Below, in pieces: positions 7,939 to 16,730 of a stretch of DNA of 64,000 bases. Both the position numbers and the translations under genes were made by a program. The stretch is from the NCBI RefSeq assembly GCF_023914155.1, contig NZ_JAMWYS010000006.1, forward strand, positions 62,001 through 126,000. Reading direction: 5' to 3'. The notes under the pieces were generated by a model, which was not told the DNA's origin, made no database searches, and saw only the letters and a program-made list of their open reading frames with translations. The stretch is from Solitalea agri. GTDB lineage: Bacteria; Bacteroidota; Bacteroidia; Sphingobacteriales; Sphingobacteriaceae. The number at the start of each line of letters is the position of its first letter. Positions within the stretch are counted from its first letter, which is position 1.

Positions 7939-9879
7939 TTATTTATCACTCCAATTGTCTGTCCGGAACGGAGATGCTGGCAATCCTTCATTATTATATA
8001 AATTACAATCAGGATTATCTGCCCAGGCATACCTGATCGCTACCGGCGCAATAACTTTATCAGAACTTACTTCAACAGTATTACCATTAATAATCGCTTT
8101 TGCCCAGTAAAATTTCTGATCGGTACCAGCTATAATAAATCCTTTAAGCTCCGCTCCTCCTTTGGTCATTAATCCACTGCCAATTTGCTTAAACTTAATA
8201 TTAACCTTATTACCGATAATGGATAATGAATCATACAATGGTCCCGACCCCACTGTTTCTTTTTTTCCGTAAACGGTATTTTCTGCAGCTAAGGCCAATC
8301 GCAAACCTACATCCTGCTTATTTTTCGGATGGATATCATCTCCCTCACCAATATCAATGATAGTTGCCATGGCTGTATTAGGCAAGTTTAACGTTTTCAA
8401 CTGCGCATCCCTTAGTTCGGCCCATTCGCTTTTAACAGGTTCAGGAGCTCGTTTCATATAATTAGCCAATTGAACATATAAAAACGGCAAATAGCCTTGC
8501 TGCCAACGTATTCGCCAATCGTTGATCATTAATGGGAATGTAGTTTGATATTGGTAAGCAGCACTCGTGTTCGCTTCGCCCTGGTACCAGATAAACCCTT
8601 TAATACCATAAGGAATAATTGGATTAATCATGGCATTGTACAAATATGAAGGTGTGTACTGATAACTGATGGTTTTAGGTATATCAGTTTCAATGCCCTG
8701 TTTATAAGTCCAGATTCCGGCAAGGCTCACTTTCTCTTTGCCGTTAGTCAGGTAAAGACTGTCAGTTGGTTCGTTTAAACCTCCACCGCCCCATAAAGCC
8801 GCCATCCGTAAAACCACTACGTTCTTACCTTTTTTAACAAGCTTAGCTGGGATAGAATAAGTATGTGTTCGTGCCGCGTTCCAAACGTTTTTACAAATTT
8901 CTTGTCCGTTGAAATACAAGGAATAATTCATCTCCGGATGCCCGAGGCTTAAGCTTAAATTTTGGCCATTGGCAAGTGTTGAAAGATCAATTGTTTTACG
9001 GAACCAAAGAATACCTTCATAAGGCCCATTGCCCCATGAACGAACGGTAGCCGGCATTTTTAAGGTTGGCCATTCCGAATCATTATAGCTTATCTGGTTC
9101 ACCTTTTTCTTCAAACCATTGTATGAATTGTAAATGATGTCCCAATAAACCTTAACAACTTCTTCGTTCTTCTTAAATATGCTTTCGTCTTTATTTTCTA
9201 TTTCGTTCTTTACAACTACTTTGGCCAGCTCCGGAATGGTCATCAACATTTCTTTACTGGTCCAGGCTTCTACAGGAGTTCCACCCCAGGTAGGTTGAAT
9301 AATACCGATAGCTACATTTTCCTGCTGTTGAATATGTCGGCTGAAGTAGTAAGCAACTGCCGAAAAATCAGCAGCGGTAGATGAATCACATTGTTTCCAT
9401 TGTGCCGGTAATATATCCGACTTGGGATGAAGAGCCACATCGTGAGGAACAATCAGGAAGCGAATATTTGGATAAATTGCATTTTTTATTTCAGCTACAG
9501 CATCTTTCGATTCACTGATCTTCATTTCCATATTCGACTGTCCCGAGGCCACCCACACATCACCAATCATTACATTACTAAACTTTACCGATTGTGAAGA
9601 ATTGTTTAGCTCAGCAATTTGCATAACAAACGGTCCGCCAGCAGCAAGCTTCGGAAGGGATACACTCCACTCTCCTTTTTCATTTACCAAGGTTTGAGTG
9701 GAGTTGCCGGCTAATTCAACTACAATTTTTGAATTAGGGTTTGCTTTACCCCAAACCGGAATATTTGCATTACGCTGTAATACCATATTATCTCCAAAAA
9801 CCTTTGGCACCCATAATTGGGCCCTAGTAACTGAAGCAAGCAGAATCAAACAACAGCCTAATAATAATTTACTTTTCAT
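7939..9879 (-). CDS. SGNH carbohydrate acetylesterase (sialate O-acetylesterase-like)
   Basis: A 646-residue secreted esterase with a signal peptide cleaved near TRA-QLW (residue 20). The GQSNM block gives nucleophile Ser115. TWGGTPVEAW and WYQGEAN are the conserved oxyanion-hole blocks of this family, and DIHPKNK near the C-terminus supplies His517. A jelly-roll-like insertion interrupts the SGNH domain, as usual for the family. Relatives are annotated as sialate O-acetylesterases, but many Bacteroidota members sit in plant-glycan loci and remove acetyl groups from hemicellulose; a xyloglucan acetylesterase role would fit here. It is the last gene of the main operon, 47 bp after the GH95-like gene and followed by a good terminator. 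Family is sure; substrate is inferred. Confidence 0.87.
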   Translation of the reverse strand: MKSKLLLGCCLILLASVTRAQLWVPKVFGDNMVLQRNANIPVWGKANPNSKIVVELAGNSTQTLVNEKGEWSVSLPKLAAGGPFVMQIAELNNSSQSVKFSNVMIGDVWVASGQSNMEMKISESKDAVAEIKNAIYPNIRFLIVPHDVALHPKSDILPAQWKQCDSSTAADFSAVAYYFSRHIQQQENVAIGIIQPTWGGTPVEAWTSKEMLMTIPELAKVVVKNEIENKDESIFKKNEEVVKVYWDIIYNSYNGLKKKVNQISYNDSEWPTLKMPATVRSWGNGPYEGILWFRKTIDLSTLANGQNLSLSLGHPEMNYSLYFNGQEICKNVWNAARTHTYSIPAKLVKKGKNVVVLRMAALWGGGGLNEPTDSLYLTNGKEKVSLAGIWTYKQGIETDIPKTISYQYTPSYLYNAMINPIIPYGIKGFIWYQGEANTSAAYQYQTTFPLMINDWRIRWQQGYLPFLYVQLANYMKRAPEPVKSEWAELRDAQLKTLNLPNTAMATIIDIGEGDDIHPKNKQDVGLRLALAAENTVYGKKETVGSGPLYDSLSIIGNKVNIKFKQIGSGLMTKGGAELKGFIIAGTDQKFYWAKAIINGNTVEVSSDKVIAPVAIRYAWADNPDCNLYNNEGLPASPFRTDNWSDK

Positions 9880-9926
9880 TGGATAAAAAATGAGGCAATA
9901 CGCTTAGTTATCTATTTTAGTTTAAA

Positions 9927-12365
9927 TTATTTCAACAATACAGTGACAGTTACCGGCTTACCGGCAGTCAATTGTACCTTACAAGTATTTGATTGGTTAT
10001 TTTGGTTTTTAACCTGACAATCAGCCGAAGTAATAGAGCTGAAATTAGCCGGAAGTTTTAATGTTATTTTTTGATCAATTGCTGATTTTAATATCACTTC
10101 CACCTTTTTGCCATTCCAGCTAAGTTTTTTCACCTCAATTTGACCACGAAGTAAAACCCCTTCAATCTCCCCTTGTTTCCATTCGGTAGGAAGCACCGGT
10201 AGCAACGAGACTAATCCCGGCTCCGAATACACAAGCATTTGCGTTATCAGATAAGGTAATCCTCCACTTATATCGGTATTAAACAAAGCGCCTACATTAT
10301 GAAAAGACCCCATTCCATTTGACCAGTATTTGCTCGATAACCATTTAACAATTTCAGCTGTTTTTTCTACATCACCAACGTGTGCAGCAGAAAGTCCCAA
10401 AAACACTAAACCAAAGGCCATCTCTCCGCCTTCCTCGGCAACCCGGAACTTCATTTTTTCTTCAATCGTTTTACCAACTGCTTTTACTAAAACTGGATTA
10501 TTGACAATCTCCGGATCAGCATGATCGTATAAACTATAAAGTTGTGAAGTATGACGATGCTTATGATTTTCTTCAACACCCTCCCAAAGCCATTCTCTGA
10601 ATGAACCATCAGATGCAACCTGATAGGCTGGCATTTTATTCAGCATGGTTTCCCATTTCTTTATTTTTTGCTGGTCGGTATTTAAAACCTTAGCCGCAGC
10701 AATACAATTACGCAATAATTGCTTGGCAATCATTACATCCATAGTAGCATTTAATGCAGCCTGTGATGTGTTATTACCTGGATTATTTTCTGGAGAATAA
10801 GAAGGGTTAAAAACCAACTTTCCGTCAGCTCCAGTGGTTAGAAAATCTTCATAGAACAATGCAGCCTCTTTCATGAATGGATAAGCTCTTTCTTTCAAGA
10901 AAGTCTTATCTCCGGTGTACAACCAATATTCGTTAAAGAAATTCGCGGTCCAACCGGCAGCACCCGTCCAAAATGTAAGGCACCAGGTTTCGCCAAAATC
11001 AGTATCCCAACCAGTTGTAGTTGCCTGTGCCGGGATGTGAATACCACGACAATTGTACAAGCAGACTGCACTTTGCCTATAGTCATTCATCAATCGCTCA
11101 TGATAATTAAAAAACGAATTCATCAACTCGGGCATATTGCAAGGCAGTAAACCTCCTACAGCCGTAGCCAGATTACCATCATTGGTAAATCCACCAGTCC
11201 AGGGAGCTGTCCATGTACCTGACCACAATCCTTGCAAATTCGGAGGATTATACCCCGTTGAGCTAATTATATTATACCTTCCGGCATCAAATGTCTTTTC
11301 AATAATTGCCAAAGGAACTTGTTGTTTGGCTTTAAGAATAAGCTCTTCTGTAAACAGCGCCTGCTCAGTAGAATCGCTATTCAGATTGAGCCTAATTCTA
11401 TTAAATAGTTCGCCATGAACCATAAAATGCCTTGTTAATAATTTATTATAGTTGACAGATGTATTTAACAAAACCTGCTTTAACTGATCAGTTTGGGCAT
11501 TATTATAATTATATGAAGGGACAATTTTTATTAACAACAATACCTCATCGGCATTGCTAATGATCAGTTTATTATGTTTTACTTCAGAATTTCCTCCGCT
11601 TAAAACCAACCTGCCTACTCCTTCGTAACCTTCAAGACCACTCTTGTTTTTTACTTTAAAACTGCTGCGATAGGTTAACCATTGAGCCGACGCACCTGGT
11701 TTCATTTCACCTATCCCCTCTTTCACAAATTGCCATTGCTGCCAGTCAATTGGACGATGTTCGAAATTGATGGAACAATTAATTTTTTCGGTTCCTTTAA
11801 TGGAGATAACAATTACACTATCGGTACGAGAAACAAAAAGCTTGCGTTGGAAAGAGGCTTTATCACTTTCCCAATCAACAATTGCTTCACCCGTTTCAAA
11901 ATTTACTGATCGTTGGTATTTTTTAATATTTAATGGTTGCTGAACAATTCGTACATCAAATGCAGGTATAAAAGGATCACGGGCATCAGTATAATCTTCT
12001 TTAGCACGTTGATCAACAGGAATAAGGCTGGCCTCGCGATATTTACCCTGCAGCATTAGCTTACGAATTTCGTCCAGTCTGCTTGCCTGATCAATAGGTT
12101 GTTTAGATTGTTTTTGAGGAAGATACAATGCGGAATGGCTTAAGATAATGGTTTCGTCATACGGTTGCCCCATTACTAAGGCTCCCATGGTACCATTTCC
12201 ACTTAATAACGCATGCTCCCAATTAGCGGCAGGTTGCCAACTGGTAATTCCACGTTTCGGTTTTACAAACCCTTGTACACTTTGAGCTGAAGCTTTAATG
12301 CTACAGCACACCACCAAAAAGCTTGTTACAATTAATAATAAATGGCGTAATGGAGTTATCCTCAT
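9927..12365 (-). CDS. GH95-like hydrolase (possible alpha-L-fucosidase/galactosidase)
   Basis: An 812-residue secreted protein with an N-terminal beta-sandwich and an (alpha/alpha)6-barrel fold typical of GH95. Recognisable blocks are NLQGLW (376-381), WLYTGDKTFL (481-490), SPEN with the likely acid Glu526, HRHTSQLYSLY near 605 and FNTDISGG near 700, which matches the IDGNFGG region holding the catalytic Asp. The usual TxNxNxxMNYW segment after NLQG is replaced by FTNDGNLATAV, so the Asn pair that activates water in characterised fucosidases may be altered. In a xyloglucan locus an alpha-L-fucosidase acting on fucosylated side chains is plausible. It lies 110 bp after the GH2 gene across a hairpin. 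Family likely; specificity uncertain. Confidence 0.78.
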   Translation of the reverse strand: MRITPLRHLLLIVTSFLVVCCSIKASAQSVQGFVKPKRGITSWQPAANWEHALLSGNGTMGALVMGQPYDETIILSHSALYLPQKQSKQPIDQASRLDEIRKLMLQGKYREASLIPVDQRAKEDYTDARDPFIPAFDVRIVQQPLNIKKYQRSVNFETGEAIVDWESDKASFQRKLFVSRTDSVIVISIKGTEKINCSINFEHRPIDWQQWQFVKEGIGEMKPGASAQWLTYRSSFKVKNKSGLEGYEGVGRLVLSGGNSEVKHNKLIISNADEVLLLIKIVPSYNYNNAQTDQLKQVLLNTSVNYNKLLTRHFMVHGELFNRIRLNLNSDSTEQALFTEELILKAKQQVPLAIIEKTFDAGRYNIISSTGYNPPNLQGLWSGTWTAPWTGGFTNDGNLATAVGGLLPCNMPELMNSFFNYHERLMNDYRQSAVCLYNCRGIHIPAQATTTGWDTDFGETWCLTFWTGAAGWTANFFNEYWLYTGDKTFLKERAYPFMKEAALFYEDFLTTGADGKLVFNPSYSPENNPGNNTSQAALNATMDVMIAKQLLRNCIAAAKVLNTDQQKIKKWETMLNKMPAYQVASDGSFREWLWEGVEENHKHRHTSQLYSLYDHADPEIVNNPVLVKAVGKTIEEKMKFRVAEEGGEMAFGLVFLGLSAAHVGDVEKTAEIVKWLSSKYWSNGMGSFHNVGALFNTDISGGLPYLITQMLVYSEPGLVSLLPVLPTEWKQGEIEGVLLRGQIEVKKLSWNGKKVEVILKSAIDQKITLKLPANFSSITSADCQVKNQNNQSNTCKVQLTAGKPVTVTVLLK

Positions 12366-12431
12366 GATGTTCTTCTTAAAATTGCGTTCGCCAATTTCAT
12401 TTATAGTTCATGCTATTCGAAACGATTAGAA

Positions 12432-12459
12432 CAGCGGTTCTCTCTGACAAGAACCGCTG
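12432..12459 (-). promoter_or_regulatory. Intercistronic hairpin between GH2 and GH95-like genes
   Basis: A perfect 10-bp stem (12432-12441 with 12450-12459) and an 8-nt loop lie in the 110-bp gap. No clear U-run follows on the minus strand, so processing, 3'-end protection or partial termination is more likely than full termination. Confidence 0.6.
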
Positions 12460-12475
12460 AACTATTCTGAAAATA

Positions 12476-14899
12476 TTATTCAACAATTAATTCTAAACTT
12501 GCAGAAGGCAAACCTTCCGCATTTGCGGTAAAGATTACTTTACCAGATTTATTTTTTGCCTGAACAATGGCTAAAGCCAAACCATTAAATGCTTTACGGT
12601 TGGTGTCTTTAAATGATTCCATACTGGTTGGACTTCCATTATCAACACCGGCAATAAAGGCTTCACCTTTAACTGTAAATGATAACTGATTATCAGCATC
12701 AGGAACCATATTGCCATTAGCATCCACAATTTTGGCGGTAACAAATGAAAGGTCTACTCCGTTAGCCTTGATCTTATTCCGATCGGCGGTAAGGACGATT
12801 TTTGCCGCCTTTCCGGCTGTTGAAATTTCTTTAGTCAATACTTCTTTGCCGCCTTTGCGCGAAACAGCTTTCAAAGTTCCAGCCTCAAAAGGTAATCGCC
12901 AAACCACATGCATATCATCATTCGTTTTCTTACGAACACCTTGCGACTTTCCATTTAGGTAAAGTTCCACCTCATCGGCATTATTGAAATAAGCCCAAAC
13001 ATCCACCGTTTGCCCGGCTTTCCAGTTCCAATGCGGAAAAATGTGCAATACCGGTTTGTCAGTCCATACACTTTGATAGAGGTAATACACATCTTTAGGA
13101 AATCCGGCCAGATCAATAATTCCAAAGTAGGAGCTACGCGCCGGCCAAGGGTAAGGAGTTGGTTCGCCCAAGTAATCGAACCCCGTCCAGATGAACATAC
13201 CTGATACATGATCAAGATTGGCAAATACCTTCAGTGTTTCTTCATGGGTTGATCCCCAAGGAGTTCGGCAATTGTCATAAGCCGAACAAGTTAGATCTGC
13301 ATTTCCGGTTAGCAACGGCTTATCCCAGGCAGTTGGCCAAATACGCATGCTATCTGAAGGCATATCATAATGCCCGCGAGTTTGTAAAGCCGAAACCGTT
13401 TCTGAGGCAATGAACTTTTTACCCGGATACGTTTCATGGAACTTGCCGAATTTATCGTGATTATAGTTATAGCCAATTAAATCAAGTGCTCCCGACTGAA
13501 TAATTGAGTTAGAAGGATTCACCTCATTATTAGCCGAAGTGATTGGTCGATTATCGAGTTTACGAACAATCGATGCCAGCTCACGAGCGATAATGCGACC
13601 GGTAGAGTCACCCTCTTTACTCCATTGTTCTGGAATCTCATTACCAATACTCCAGATAAATACACATGGATGGTTACGATCACGCATTACCTGATCTTCC
13701 AGGTCGCGAACATGCCATTCGTCCCAATCCAAATGGTAATCAAATTTATTCTTTTCCTTCTTCCACATATCAAAAGCTTCATCCATTACAATAAAGCCCA
13801 TTTGATCACACAGATCGAGTAATTGTGGAGCTGGCGGATTATGAGAGGTACGAATACCGTTACATCCCATTTTTTTAAGCAGTTCGAGCTGACGTTGAGC
13901 AGCTCTTACATTAAATGCTGAACCTAATGCACCTAAATCGTGGTGATTACAAACACCTTTTATTTTTAATAGCTTTCCATTGAGTGAAAATCCTTTGTCT
14001 TTGTCAAACGAAAAATAACGGATACCAAAAGAGGTTTCATACTGATCTAAAACAGCTGAACCTGATTGAATTCTAGTCACCGCTTTGTATAATGAAGGTG
14101 TAACATCTGACCATAAGGATGGATTAGCAACATTGAAATTTTGAGTAATTTCTGCTGATGTTCCTGACAGGACAGTCGATGCGGTTGCTTCGGCAACAGT
14201 CTTCCCCTTAGCATTATAAAGAATAGTTTTTACAATTACTTTTTGTGACTCTTTAAGCTTATTCTTAAGCGTTGTTTTTACAACCACCTCTGCTTTTTGC
14301 TCACTAACTGCAGGTGTTGTAATATGTGAACCATATTTATCGACAAACACTTTGCCGGTAGTAATTAGCGATACATTACGATAAATACCTGAACCCGAAT
14401 ACCATCGGGAATTTGGTTGTTCGGCATTATCAACCTTAACTACCAAAACATTGGCTTTATCGAAATTAAGGTAATCACTTAAATCATATTGAAACGAGAT
14501 ATAACCGTTTGGACGTTTGCCCAAATAATGACCATTGATCCAAACTTCGCTATTTCGGTACACACCATCGAAGTTTATAAATACCGACTTCCCCTTGCTG
14601 GTTTGAGGAATGGTGAATGTTTTACGATACCATCCGGTGCCACCAGGCAGAGCTCCTCCACCTGGTGTTGCAGGATGATCTTTACTAAAACTGCCTTCAA
14701 TACTCCAATCGTGTGGCAGATTAAGCGTTCTCCACTTAGCATCGTCAAAAGAAGATTCAGTGGCATTCGTAGCATTGCCTAAATAGAACTTCCAATTTTG
14801 ATTAAATGATTCAATTTTTCGACTATTATTTTGAGCAACAGCTATTTGCAGATTTACAACTGCTAAAAGAATACAACTTAAATACTTTATCTTATGCAT
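12476..14899 (-). CDS. GH2 beta-galactosidase
   Basis: An 807-residue secreted family 2 enzyme with a signal peptide cleaved near AVA-QNN (residue 22). The order is a sugar-binding jelly roll (about 30-185), an immunoglobulin-like domain (190-290), a TIM barrel (295-600), then a DUF4982-like and an Ig-like domain at the C-terminus. The acid/base is Glu421 in SIGNEIPEQ and the nucleophile is Glu500 in IASETVS; NHHDLGALG and RTSHNPP are conserved substrate-pocket blocks. In xyloglucan breakdown it would remove the beta-1,2-galactose attached to side-chain xylose. It starts 16 bp after the preceding gene, so it is co-transcribed with the clan GH-A lipoprotein hydrolase. Confidence 0.92.
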   Translation of the reverse strand: MHKIKYLSCILLAVVNLQIAVAQNNSRKIESFNQNWKFYLGNATNATESSFDDAKWRTLNLPHDWSIEGSFSKDHPATPGGGALPGGTGWYRKTFTIPQTSKGKSVFINFDGVYRNSEVWINGHYLGKRPNGYISFQYDLSDYLNFDKANVLVVKVDNAEQPNSRWYSGSGIYRNVSLITTGKVFVDKYGSHITTPAVSEQKAEVVVKTTLKNKLKESQKVIVKTILYNAKGKTVAEATASTVLSGTSAEITQNFNVANPSLWSDVTPSLYKAVTRIQSGSAVLDQYETSFGIRYFSFDKDKGFSLNGKLLKIKGVCNHHDLGALGSAFNVRAAQRQLELLKKMGCNGIRTSHNPPAPQLLDLCDQMGFIVMDEAFDMWKKEKNKFDYHLDWDEWHVRDLEDQVMRDRNHPCVFIWSIGNEIPEQWSKEGDSTGRIIARELASIVRKLDNRPITSANNEVNPSNSIIQSGALDLIGYNYNHDKFGKFHETYPGKKFIASETVSALQTRGHYDMPSDSMRIWPTAWDKPLLTGNADLTCSAYDNCRTPWGSTHEETLKVFANLDHVSGMFIWTGFDYLGEPTPYPWPARSSYFGIIDLAGFPKDVYYLYQSVWTDKPVLHIFPHWNWKAGQTVDVWAYFNNADEVELYLNGKSQGVRKKTNDDMHVVWRLPFEAGTLKAVSRKGGKEVLTKEISTAGKAAKIVLTADRNKIKANGVDLSFVTAKIVDANGNMVPDADNQLSFTVKGEAFIAGVDNGSPTSMESFKDTNRKAFNGLALAIVQAKNKSGKVIFTANAEGLPSASLELIVE

Positions 14900-14915
14900 T
14901 ATTGTGGTTTTATTG

Positions 14916-16670
14916 TTATTTAGCCTTTTCCATAATCAGGTAAACTACTGACCGAGCAGGCAACTCAAGTTTAACCGATGAACTGGGTAATTTTGCCGAT
15001 CTGGCTTTTAATGATGAATAGTTTAACGGTCCACCTCCTGGAGCTGATGGCCCCTGTCCGTTTACCAATACTTTTCGAGAAAAATCTCCTCCTTCTCCGC
15101 CTTGTAAAACATAATAGTAATAGCGTGCTCCCGGCTTAAAGTTTTTCAGCTCAACAGAAGCCATTTCGCTGCTGGTACCTTTGTTTACCAACACAAGTCC
15201 GGCATCACCACCATCGCTAAAGCTTGAGGCGTACGTTAAAATATTCGGATTTGAACCACTTACTGATGAGCTGAACATGCGGTCGCCAAAACATTTCTGG
15301 AAATAATACATATAATAGAACGATGGCCGAGGACTCCACTTGGTTACTCCGTCACCATCATCACCCATACTGAATGAGCCCATATCGTTTCCATTGTTAT
15401 AACCGTTACCAATATCCCAACGAGAAGCCATACCATAATTGTTTTTCACAAGCTCTCCTAAAACAATAGCTGCATGAAGACCATTAAGATTAGAGATCAT
15501 TTGCTTATTTCCCTCGGCACCAATGTTCCACTCGGTCAAGGCAATAGGCTTTTGAAGAACGCCTCCTTGTTGCATTGAAGCTTTCACCCTGTCCATATTA
15601 TCTTTAGAGATCTTTACGGCAGAGTTTAAAATTTCATCAGCACTGGTGTTGGAGCCAATTGGGGTATAATAATCGTGAATAATATAATAATCGGCATAAT
15701 CACCTGCGGCTGCAAAGTATTCAGCATTCCATGTTCTGTCTGTAACGTTCCATGAATTGGTGGCATCATATTGTACCAGCTGTGCACCAATTTTAATTTG
15801 TGCACCTACTTCTGTAGCAGCTTTACGCATCGAATCGGCAAATACTTTAAAGTGTTTACCATAAATAGTTCCGGTGATAATTTCAGGTTGGCCATCTTTA
15901 TTTTTTGAAACATCAATTTTGTAACCTGCTTGCCAAGGACCGCTACTTTCGTTACCGATCTCCCAGAATTTGGTTTTACCTTTATCGGCACGAACCCAAT
16001 CAGCCGCCAAATGAGCTGCAACGCGATCAGGATGATCACTTGTTCCATATCGGGCATAAGAGTAGTTAACGGTTATAATACCTGTACTACCTATCTGCGA
16101 TAACATATTGTAATAATTATTCACCGACAGCGTCCAGCCTTCGTTATTATTACCAAACCAATAACCTGCATCTACCGAATTATTATCGTAAAGCAATTTA
16201 TCAGGTGCGTCGGCAGGTTTTGCACCTGGATTACGATTCCAGAAATAAATACTTGAAATATTACCTCCCGGAAAACGGATAATATTAGGAGAAAGCTCTT
16301 TTAGATGACCTAAAAGTACCGGCTCCGTAACCATTTGCCCTATATATGGATTTGCATTATTACCAAAAATGTATTTCGACACCTTAGCAACCGACTGACT
16401 ATAATCGGCAGTAATTTTAATCGTTTCTCTGGTTAATGGTGCGGTAATAAAATCATACTGAGGTGCTGTAAATTTACGAGGTGCCCAGTCATTCATAAAA
16501 AATCCAGACGTTGCAGATGCTGCTACCTCTGTTGGAGGTACAATATTATCGTCATCGCCTCCGCCAGGATTAGGATTATCAGAATCTGAAGAGCCCTTAC
16601 TGCATGATGAAAACAAAGCGGCAACAAAAACAGCAATTAAGCATTGCTGTGACAAAATTTTATAGCTCAT
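14916..16670 (-). CDS. Surface lipoprotein glycoside hydrolase, clan GH-A (GH51-like), candidate backbone enzyme
   Basis: A 584-residue lipoprotein (LFSSC, Cys23) followed by a Ser/Asp/Gly-rich tether, of the kind associated with surface-exposed Bacteroidota lipoproteins. The barrel shows IRFPGGN (131-137), FWEIGNES with likely acid/base Glu241, and ALTEWNI with likely nucleophile Glu380. The Glu pair on strands 4 and 7 is the clan GH-A signature, and the C-terminal 100 residues look like a beta-sandwich as in GH51/GH30-type enzymes. I could not fix the family: GH51-like arabinofuranosidase or an endo-acting enzyme are both open. It follows the glycan-binding lipoprotein, the usual position for a surface endo-glycanase, and no GH5, GH9, GH16 or GH74 gene is in the window. 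Confidence 0.75.
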   Translation of the reverse strand: MSYKILSQQCLIAVFVAALFSSCSKGSSDSDNPNPGGGDDDNIVPPTEVAASATSGFFMNDWAPRKFTAPQYDFITAPLTRETIKITADYSQSVAKVSKYIFGNNANPYIGQMVTEPVLLGHLKELSPNIIRFPGGNISSIYFWNRNPGAKPADAPDKLLYDNNSVDAGYWFGNNNEGWTLSVNNYYNMLSQIGSTGIITVNYSYARYGTSDHPDRVAAHLAADWVRADKGKTKFWEIGNESSGPWQAGYKIDVSKNKDGQPEIITGTIYGKHFKVFADSMRKAATEVGAQIKIGAQLVQYDATNSWNVTDRTWNAEYFAAAGDYADYYIIHDYYTPIGSNTSADEILNSAVKISKDNMDRVKASMQQGGVLQKPIALTEWNIGAEGNKQMISNLNGLHAAIVLGELVKNNYGMASRWDIGNGYNNGNDMGSFSMGDDGDGVTKWSPRPSFYYMYYFQKCFGDRMFSSSVSGSNPNILTYASSFSDGGDAGLVLVNKGTSSEMASVELKNFKPGARYYYYVLQGGEGGDFSRKVLVNGQGPSAPGGGPLNYSSLKARSAKLPSSSVKLELPARSVVYLIMEKAK

Positions 16671-16684
16671 GGCACAGAAAATAA

Positions 16685-16717
16685 AGAGGTTATCTCGATA
16701 AAACTGAGATAACCTCT
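16685..16717 (-). promoter_or_regulatory. Intercistronic hairpin after the glycan-binding protein gene
   Basis: A perfect 12-bp stem (16685-16696 with 16706-16717) and a 9-nt loop fill the 60-bp gap. On the minus strand a T-rich but broken stretch follows. It could act as a leaky terminator or an mRNA-stability element that lowers expression of the downstream hydrolases relative to SusC, SusD and the binding protein. Confidence 0.6.
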
Positions 16718-16730
16718 GATAAATTAAAAA

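Noticed and set aside
11137-11418. 93-codon plus-strand frame
   Set aside because: Antisense to the GH95-like gene, which is well supported.
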